NCBI GenBank assembly: GCA_050742415.1
Contig: JBOGIF010000080.1
Location: forward strand, 1 to 8,384
Length of the DNA stretch: 8,384 nucleotides
Direction: 5' to 3'
Source of the DNA: JBOGIF01 sp050742415
GTDB taxonomy: Bacteria; Actinomycetota; Acidimicrobiia; Acidimicrobiales; AC-14
The notes under the pieces are model-generated. The model had not been told where the DNA came from. It searched no databases and was given only the letters and a program-made list of their open reading frames with translations. The position numbers were made by a program, and so were the translations under genes. Numbering within the stretch: position 1 is the first letter of the stretch; every line of letters begins with the position of its first letter. Shown here piece after piece: positions 1 through 5,390 of the stretch.

Positions 1-47
1 TCGACGAGCTACTGGCAGAGCGTCGGCTGGCCGCAGCCGCCGAGTGA
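1..47 (+). CDS. 3' end of a probable VapB-type antitoxin (partial)
   Basis: Only the last 14 codons are inside the window. They read DELLAERRLAAAAE and end with TGA at 45-47, which overlaps the GTG start of the downstream PIN-domain gene by 4 bp (GTGA). This tight overlap, with a charged, Ala/Arg/Glu-rich helical tail just before a VapC-like gene, is the usual arrangement of a type II antitoxin translated together with its toxin. The DNA-binding domain lies off the left edge, so it cannot be said whether this is an AbrB, ribbon-helix-helix or Phd-type antitoxin. The antitoxin role is inferred from position and the short tail only. Confidence 0.6.
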   Translation, partial: DELLAERRLAAAAE

Positions 48-424
48 CCATCTTGGACGCGTCGGCCGTCCTCGCCCTGGTGCACGACGAAGCAGGCGCC
101 GACGTCGTCGCCGCCGAACTGCAGTCCGGAGTACTCGGGGCTGCGAACCTGGCCGAGGTCATCGGCAAGCTCGTTGACGCCAACGCCGATGTCGGCAGGC
201 TGCGAGGGCTTCTCAGCGCGGCGGGGGTCAGGATCGAGCCCGTGCTGGAGGAGGACCCTGAACTTGCGGGAGCGATGCGCGCCCTCGCCGGCGGACGGAC
301 GCTGTCGCTGGGCGATCGGTGCTGCCTTGCGCTCGCCGTGCGCAGCACGCCGGCGGAAGTCCTGACCGCCGACCGTGCATGGGCCGACCTCGACCTGCCC
401 ATCAGCGTGCGCCTGCTCCGGTAA
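44..424 (+). CDS. PIN-domain ribonuclease toxin, VapC-like
   Basis: A 126-residue protein, the normal length of a VapC toxin. It opens with the PIN strand TILDASAVLAL, giving the first acidic residue D5. It continues with E38 in NLAEV, D91 in LSLGDRCCLALA and D110 in LTADRAW, so the four acidic residues that bind divalent metal in PIN nucleases are all in place. By family knowledge it would cleave RNA (often tRNA or rRNA) in the cytoplasm when not held by its antitoxin. The GTG start at 44 is supported because the PIN strand begins at residue 3 and because the upstream antitoxin stop overlaps it by 4 bp. The reading frame is intact. The RNA target cannot be inferred. Confidence 0.88.
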   Translation: MTILDASAVLALVHDEAGADVVAAELQSGVLGAANLAEVIGKLVDANADVGRLRGLLSAAGVRIEPVLEEDPELAGAMRALAGGRTLSLGDRCCLALAVRSTPAEVLTADRAWADLDLPISVRLLR

Positions 425-436
425 CGGATCCGCCTA

Positions 437-483
437 CGGCACCCGCTCGGCGATCGGCTTCCGGCACCCGCTCAAGCGATCGG
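437..483. repeat. Imperfect 21/22-nt direct repeat, two copies
   Basis: Copy 1 (437-457) and copy 2 (462-483) both consist of CGGCACCCGCTC, a 1- or 2-nt joint (G or AA), and GCGATCGG. Copy starts are 25 nt apart. The repeat lies 13 nt after the vapC stop and about 40 nt before a possible -10 element at 522. Two spaced copies upstream of a promoter could be protein-binding sites, but the block may equally be a small duplication. The repeat is directly visible; any role is inference. Confidence 0.7.
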
Positions 484-521
484 TCCCACGGACCGACGGC
501 CCAATCCGTGCCGGCGTCGGC

Positions 522-536
522 GACAATGACGGCGTG
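522..536 (+). promoter_or_regulatory. Possible -10 element with leaderless GTG start
   Basis: GACAAT at 522-527 is followed after exactly 6 nt by GTG at 534-536. The same arrangement (GACAAT, 6 nt, GTG) precedes the large regulator at 5388, and TAATAT, 6 nt, GTG precedes the toxin gene on the minus strand. In actinobacteria this spacing fits transcription starting at the G of the start codon. No good -35 box is visible. The frame opened by GTG 534 closes at 635, so if this start is real the downstream membrane ORF has been shifted out of frame. Confidence 0.35.
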
Positions 537-580
537 AAGGCGATCGCAGCGGCGCTGGGCTCGCTACCGGTGCCCGCACG

Positions 581-994
581 GTGGGAGTCTTGGGCGCCGC
601 CTGCACGGGGGCGATCGGGTCGATTGTTGGACTGATCGTCGGTCTCCGCGTCTATGCACCAACTGCCCTGTTTGCTGTCGTCGAGCTCGGTCTGCCGGCC
701 GCGCTCGTGGGCGGCGTCGTTGGATTCGTCGGCGGTGTGATCGCCGCAGCGGGCGTCGAATCAGGGGGAAGGGCGGAAGTGCGCGTTCTCGCTGACATCG
801 ACGCCTGGGACCGGCCACAGAACACGCCCGGCGGGAGGATCGGCCTGCGGGACCGGCGGCTAACCCGCTGTGTACAAATCGCGGAGTTGCCCCTCGGCCA
901 TATCCCCTACAACGGCGTGCGACGATCTGCCGGCCGGAGGGATAGCCTGTCGCCATGCGTCGGGGGACGCGCCTGGGCCCGCGGGAAGGACTGA
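581..994 (+). CDS. Putative small membrane protein, start uncertain
   Basis: I do not recognise this gene. The first ~60 codons encode two hydrophobic, Gly/Ala/Val-rich stretches (roughly residues 5-22 and 26-58, for example GSIVGLIVGL and GGVVGFVGGV), enough for two membrane-spanning helices. The remaining ~75 residues are hydrophilic, Arg-rich and irregular, and may not be native coding sequence. GTG 581 has no clear ribosome-binding site. A better-looking start, GTG 534 behind a -10-like box, is in another frame (reading MKAIAAALGSLPVPA) and reaches a stop at 635. One missing base between about 580 and 600 would join the two into a single protein. It may therefore be a frameshifted gene or a chance ORF. 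It has no functional link to its neighbours. Confidence 0.35.
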   Translation: MGVLGAACTGAIGSIVGLIVGLRVYAPTALFAVVELGLPAALVGGVVGFVGGVIAAAGVESGGRAEVRVLADIDAWDRPQNTPGGRIGLRDRRLTRCVQIAELPLGHIPYNGVRRSAGRRDSLSPCVGGRAWARGKD

Positions 995-1075
995 GTCCGC
1001 CTCCAGCTGTACCGGTTCGTGTTGCGCTCCTTTCCACCTGTGGTGCGGGCCCGGGTGACGAGATGAAAGACGCGC

Positions 1076-1444
1076 ATGTCGCAGTTGCCGAACCGTCCTG
1101 ATCTTGACCAGTTGCGCCGGCGCGCCAAGGAACTCCAGCGGCGGTCGCCCGAGCCGACGACGCTGGCCGCCGCCCAGCTGGCGGTCGCCCGGGAGCACGG
1201 GTTCACCAGCTGGCCCCGCCTGCGCGAGGCCGTCCTCTCGCGGACGGCAGGCACCGTCGCGGCCATGACACCGGACAAGCACCGGGCTCCGGCCGTCCAC
1301 ACTGCGTCTGAGTTCCCTGCCTCCGCCCGGGCTCGGGGCTGGGACCCGGCACGCTCCCGGTCGGCGCGGTGTTCACAGCCCAGACGTTCCTCAGGAAGCA
1401 CCTGGACGCCCAGCCCGATCGCTACCAGCCCTCGGCCACGCTGA
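1076..1444 (+). CDS. Short ORF with ankyrin-protein-type N-terminal module
   Basis: Residues 1-60 carry a recognisable motif: LPNRPDLDQLRRRAKELQR, then LAAAQLAVAREHGFTSWPRL. This module is common at the N-terminus of bacterial ankyrin-repeat and related proteins and has no firmly known function. No ankyrin repeats follow. After about residue 63 the sequence changes. From ATG 1265, still in this frame, it reads MTPDKHRAPAVHTASEF, which looks like the start of the phosphorylase-like protein whose body lies in another frame from 1312 on; the last ~40 residues here are then out-of-frame translation. It is either a severed remnant whose body was lost, or a module joined in frame to the next gene. 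The ATG at 1076 has only a weak GAAAG upstream. Confidence 0.45.
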   Translation: MSQLPNRPDLDQLRRRAKELQRRSPEPTTLAAAQLAVAREHGFTSWPRLREAVLSRTAGTVAAMTPDKHRAPAVHTASEFPASARARGWDPARSRSARCSQPRRSSGSTWTPSPIATSPRPR

Positions 1445-2026
1445 CTCCGACCAACGGTCGGGTGTTCGTGACCGCAGCTGGCCCGCCCGTCGCCATCGCC
1501 TGCTTGGGATTGGGCGCACCCGCCGCCGCCACCCTACTGGAGCACCTCGCCGGGCTGGGCGTCCTGTGGTTCGTCGCGGTCGGACCGGCGCCGGCGATTG
1601 CGACCAGCCTCGAATGGGGTTCGTGCGTGGTGCTCGACCGGGCGCTGCGCGACGACGGTGTGTCCCAGCATTACGCCGCTCCGGCCCGGTACGCGGCGTC
1701 CGACGGCCCGTTGACAGGACTACTGTGCGGAGCGGCCAAGGCCAGAGGGATGGAACCTCGCATCGGCGCGACCTGGACCGTGCCTACACCGTACCGGACC
1801 ACGGCCGAAGAGTTCGACGCCTACCGCGATGAGGGAATCCTCGTGACCGAGCTGACGACCGCCGCCCTGTTCGCCGTAGCGACCGCCCTCGGCGTGCGTG
1901 CGGCCAGCGCCGTAAGCGTGACAGAGACACTCGGTCCCCCACCGACGGCCCCGCCCCCGAACCGGCGCAGAGGCCAGCTCATCACGCTCCTCGAGGAGGC
2001 GGTCGACGCGGTCCGGGGGCGGCGGC

Positions 2027-2034
<8 letters not shown>
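1369..2034 (+). CDS. Nucleoside phosphorylase-like protein, degenerate
   Basis: The 221-residue reading resembles the uridine/purine nucleoside phosphorylase (PNP_UDP_1) fold. ACLGLGAPAAATLLEHL matches the Gly-rich nucleoside-site loop, ALRDDGVSQHY matches the 'R..G.S.H' strand, and VTELTTAALFAVATALGV sits where the family has VEMEAAALF. Two key places are changed. The segment usually reading RVGTxG, whose Arg holds phosphate, is AVGPAPA. The ribose-contacting Glu of EME is replaced (ELT). Activity is therefore doubtful. The frame is open from 1312, with LGPGTLPVGAVFTAQ before and after the GTG at 1369. The likely true N-terminus (MTPDKHRAPAVHTASEF from ATG 1265) is in another frame, implying a one-base shift near 1330-1341. 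Its end overlaps the next gene by 8 bp, suggesting a former two-gene unit. Confidence 0.6.
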
Positions 2035-2725
<691 letters not shown>

Positions 2726-2729
<4 letters not shown>

Positions 2730-3082
2730 AGCAGCCCCTCCCTTCGCAGCTCATCGAGATACACGTCATAGAGATGCTCGGCCGCCGGCACCGCCCAGGT
2801 GTACCAGTCATTCCATCGACCGCTCTTGTCGCCACCGAGCAGCAGGATGACCTGGCGGCGGGGGTCGAACATGAACAATGCCCGCAAGGTCCCATCCTTG
2901 GCCGCCCGCAGTTCCTTCATGTTGTGGTGTCTGGAGGTGCGCACGCGGTCGACCACCGGCCGGCCGAGAGCCGGGCCCTGCTCGGCCAGCAGCTCGATCC
3001 GGTCGTACACCGAGTCCTGCTGGTCCGCGGTCAGGTGGCCCCACCACTCCAGGAACTCGTCGGTGACCTCGACCTCCCACAC
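2726..3082 (-). CDS. RelE/HigB-family toxin (Gp49-like, DUF891 type)
   Basis: 118 residues, the full family length. Diagnostic blocks in order are MWEVEVTDEFLEWW (1-14), GPALGRPVVDRV (36-47), SRHHNMKELR (50-59), LRALFMFDPRRQVILLLGGDKSG (within 66-88) and the closing YLDELRREGLL. These match the phage Gp49-like HigB/RelE toxins, small RNases that cut mRNA, usually at the ribosome. Basic residues in SRHHNMKELR and RALFMFDPRR are the likely RNA-contacting surface. The GTG start at 3082 is chosen because MWEVE is the family's usual beginning and because a -10 box lies exactly 6 nt before it, implying a leaderless message. Toxin-first order with the antitoxin second is usual for HigBA-type operons. 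Confidence 0.88.
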
Positions 3083-3117
3083 TTCAGGATATTACTTCAG
3101 ACTCATCTTGAGTCAAG
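3081..3117 (-). promoter_or_regulatory. Toxin-antitoxin promoter with operator palindromes
   Basis: On the minus strand, TTGACT (3116-3111) and TAATAT (3094-3089) are separated by 16 bp, close to the sigma-70/SigA consensus and unusually AT-rich here. The expected start site, about 7 nt past the -10, falls on the first base of the toxin GTG at 3082. Three repeat structures overlap it: the perfect odd palindrome CTTGA-G-TCAAG (3107-3117) on the -35, the inverted repeat GACTC-N5-GAGTC (3100-3114) in the spacer, and ACTTCAG twice (3081-3087 and 3094-3100) flanking the -10. These are good candidates for the operator of the XRE antitoxin, allowing autorepression. The boxes are visible; binding is inferred. 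Confidence 0.7.
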
Positions 3118-3122
3118 GCCCG

Positions 3123-3869
3123 TCACAAGGCTCTCGGACACATCGGCTTGTCATCCGGCAGTCTGACGCCGACCTCGTCGAGGGGGCCGAGAGGCACGTC
3201 GTGAGCGGTGTAGACCTCCCGGGCGAGTTCGCCGAGCTGCCCGGCGATGACGACGTGCCACCGGGCCGTGCTGAGCGGATCAGCGTTCGGCTTGATGGCG
3301 TCCTGGCCCTCGATGAAGCGGCCGGCGGCAGCGATCCCCGCGTGCTCCGCCGAGTTCGACAGCCACCGGTAAAGCCACTCGTAGAGCCACCGGGCCGACC
3401 ACTGGTTCGTGGCCTCGAGGCCGGAGAGCTGGTCGAGAGCACCGGCGATGGCGGCGAGGTCCCGAGGCGGCTTGGTCGACGGCTCGACGACCCCCAGGAC
3501 CCACGGGGCCACCCCACCGAACTCGACCGCCGCGGTCTTGGCGAGCTTCCCGCCGCGGTCGAGCTAGTCGCCGAGTAGGCGGGCGTACTCGTCGTCCCGG
3601 TCGGGGCCGACGACGAGGTACCGGCCACGGAGAGCGACTTCGATGGCGGAGCGCATGAGGAGTTCGGCGGCGGGCCGGAGGGTCGGCTCCTGGCACGCTT
3701 TGGCCGCATCGAGTAGCTCCAAGCCTCGGAACAGGAGGGCCGTAGCCGTCCCGAGGCGGAGGCCACCGGCGTCGGACCCGGCGACCAGGCTCGGGGCGCG
3801 GCGACGGAGTTCGGTGGCGAAGGCGTCGATGAGGCTGTCGACGTGGTTGACGTCGTAAGTCCCGCTCAT
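3123..3869 (-). pseudogene. Unknown protein (possibly DUF5677-like), broken by one amber codon
   Basis: A single frame runs from ATG 3869 to TGA 3123-3125 (248 codons) and is interrupted only by TAG at 3564-3566 (codon 102). Sequence on both sides reads as one protein: helical, with RSAIEVALRGRYLVV before the stop and, after it, the Trp-rich RWLYEWLYRWLSNSAEHAG. An R..E helix followed later by a Y...S...H motif recalls DUF5677-type proteins, a weak assignment by eye. The start has a good site (GAGAGGAAG) ending about 5 nt before ATG. It ends just ahead of the toxin promoter, facing the same way. Simplest view: element cargo inactivated by one point mutation. The downstream part could restart at GTG 3512, but with no obvious site. 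Function is unknown. Confidence 0.65.
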
Positions 3870-3980
3870 CGAGCTTCCTCTCCAAGGATGTCCCTGGGCG
3901 ACGTAAGCGACTTCGAGAGCCAGGGTACCGGCGATGCGCCGCTCTTCGGGTTGGCATCGAAAGGCTCAACACTCGGCTCC

Positions 3981-5045
3981 ATGACCTACATCGTTCAACG
4001 CCAGGACCGCTTCTACGTCGTCGCCTACAACGGGCTCGACCCGCTGACCGGCAAGGAGCGCCGCCGTTGGCATCCCGTCGGTCACGACCGGGCCGAAGCC
4101 GAGGCAGTCGCGGCGCGCCTCGACAGCCAACGCGTCGCCCCACCGCCGACGAAGGGTGGTTCGATCACCCTCGGCGACTACCTCACCAAGACGTGGCTAC
4201 CTCACAAGCGCCTTCACGTCCGCGCCACCACCGCATACCGCTACGCCTGGTTCGTCGAGCACTACATCAACCCGCCATCGGTCACATCCCGTTGCGCCGA
4301 CTCCGCGCCGACCACCTTGACGTGCTTTACGAGAAGCTGGCCATAACCGGCGGCCGCGACGGCAGCGGGCTGGCGGCCAAGACGATTCTCGACGTCCACA
4401 TGGTGGTGCGCGCCGCTCTCGACCAAGCCGTGGAGCGCGAGCTGGTGCTGCGCAACGTCGCTCACGGAGCCCGCGCCCGCCGCCGCCCACCAGCGCGAGC
4501 CGCCGCTCGGGCTTGGAGCGCAGCCGAGCTGAGGGCGTTCCTCGAGGTGGCGCGCCATCACCGGCTCTACCCGGCGCTGCACCTCGCGGCCCACACCGGC
4601 ATGCGCCGTGGCGAGATCGTCGGACTCAAGTGGTCCGACTTCGACGCCTCGACTTCCCGGCTGTCGATCTCCCGCACCCTTCAGAATGTAGGCGGCCGAC
4701 CGGTCGAGTTCGGTGTCAAGACCCGAACCAGCCGCCGCACCGTCGACCTCGACGGCCAGACGGTCCGCGAACTCGATCAATGGCGCCACCGGCTGCGCCG
4801 CGACGAACTCCCGCACGGGCCAGACGATTGGATGTTCTGCAACAACGCCGGCCGCTTTCTCAATCCCGAGTCGCTGAGCCAGCTCTTCGATCGCGTGGTG
4901 CGGCGGCACACCGACCTGCCGCGGATCCGGTTCCACGATGTCCGGCACACACACGCATCCCAGCTTCGCCGCTGGCGTCCCGATCAAGGTGTTGAGCGCC
5001 ACTCTCGATGAGCACGAGATGGGGTCTCAGCGACAGCCAGCATGA
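3981..5045 (+). pseudogene. Tyrosine recombinase (phage-type integrase), two frameshifts
   Basis: Frame 1 (ATG 3981 to about 4273) gives an N-terminal arm-binding region (MTYIVQRQDRFYVVAYNG) and the start of the core-binding domain (ITLGDYLTKTWLPHKR ... FVEHYINP). The match then moves to another frame, continuing AIGHIPLRRLRADHLDVLYEKL; one base appears lost at 4272-4274 (AACCCG-CCATC). The second segment holds the catalytic domain: Arg at 4604 in TGMRRGE, Lys at 4718, and HDVRH with His 4934 and Arg 4943. A second shift near 4958-4965 is needed to read FAAGVPIKVLS, and the frame then ends at 5045 without the GH motif or the nucleophilic Tyr. It is therefore inactive as written. It is the likely former integrase of the tRNA-Met element. 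No ribosome-binding site is evident before ATG 3981. Confidence 0.85.
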
Positions 5046-5387
5046 GCATCACTACGTGGAGTCCCTTGCCGAAGTGCTGCGGATCCCTGGCGCGTGACAC
5101 ACGTGGTGCGGGGCGGAGACCCGCTCGAGCGCAAGGCCCCGACGTGTTCGGGCACCATTTTCGCGCATGCGTCGCGGCCGCGCCAGCGGGCACAGAAACT
5201 GTTCTAATAACCGACTGCCCCATTGCGGGGCCGGGATCCCTCGACCGCCATGCCACCTACATCGTGGCCACGTTCCTGGCCGGCGTGTCGCGGTGATTGC
5301 AAGGCGGGACCGGGCGACGCGGCGCCTGCTGGCCCATCCTGCCTGCTCTGACTGCCGGGCCGGCGCCGGTCGGTGGACAATGTCGTC
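5046..5387. other. Intergenic stretch between integrase remnant and regulator
   Basis: No convincing gene is seen. A frame reading HEHHYVESLAEVLRIPGA ends at 5097 and could be the displaced last part of the integrase, but this is not certain. An AT-rich island (TTCTAATAACC, around 5202-5212) and a small GC hairpin GCCCC-ATTGC-GGGGC (5217-5231) follow; the hairpin has no T-run. The only ORF of any size (5042-5296, plus) has no family features. I see no second copy of the tRNA-Met segment here, so nothing marks the right end of the element. Confidence 0.6.
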
Positions 5388-5390
5388 GTG
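5360..5390 (+). promoter_or_regulatory. Putative leaderless promoter of the regulator gene
   Basis: GACAAT at 5376-5381 lies exactly 6 nt before GTG 5388-5390, the same layout as at 522-536. A perfect 10-bp palindrome CCGGCGCCGG (5360-5369) sits between the expected -35 and -10 positions and might bind a regulator, though such GC palindromes arise by chance in this composition. No -35 consensus is visible. The alternative is a leadered message using GGTGGA (5372-5377) as a distant ribosome-binding site. Confidence 0.35.

Noticed and set aside
564..1037. A 157-codon minus-strand frame
   Set aside because: The product is almost all Arg, Pro, Gly and Ser; no start signal or domain is visible.
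3280..4143. A 287-codon minus-strand frame over the unknown gene and the integrase start
   Set aside because: Very Arg/Pro-rich, no family features, and it overlaps better-supported reading in another frame.
4262..5002. A 246-codon minus-strand frame opposite the integrase
   Set aside because: The plus strand carries the integrase motifs TGMRRGE and HDVRH; the minus reading has none and is a composition shadow.
5217..5231. GC hairpin as a rho-independent terminator
   Set aside because: Only a 5-bp stem, with no T-run on either strand.
5042..5296. An 84-codon plus-strand frame after the integrase
   Set aside because: No ribosome-binding site, no domain, and composition unlike the real genes; the beginning is probably displaced integrase sequence.
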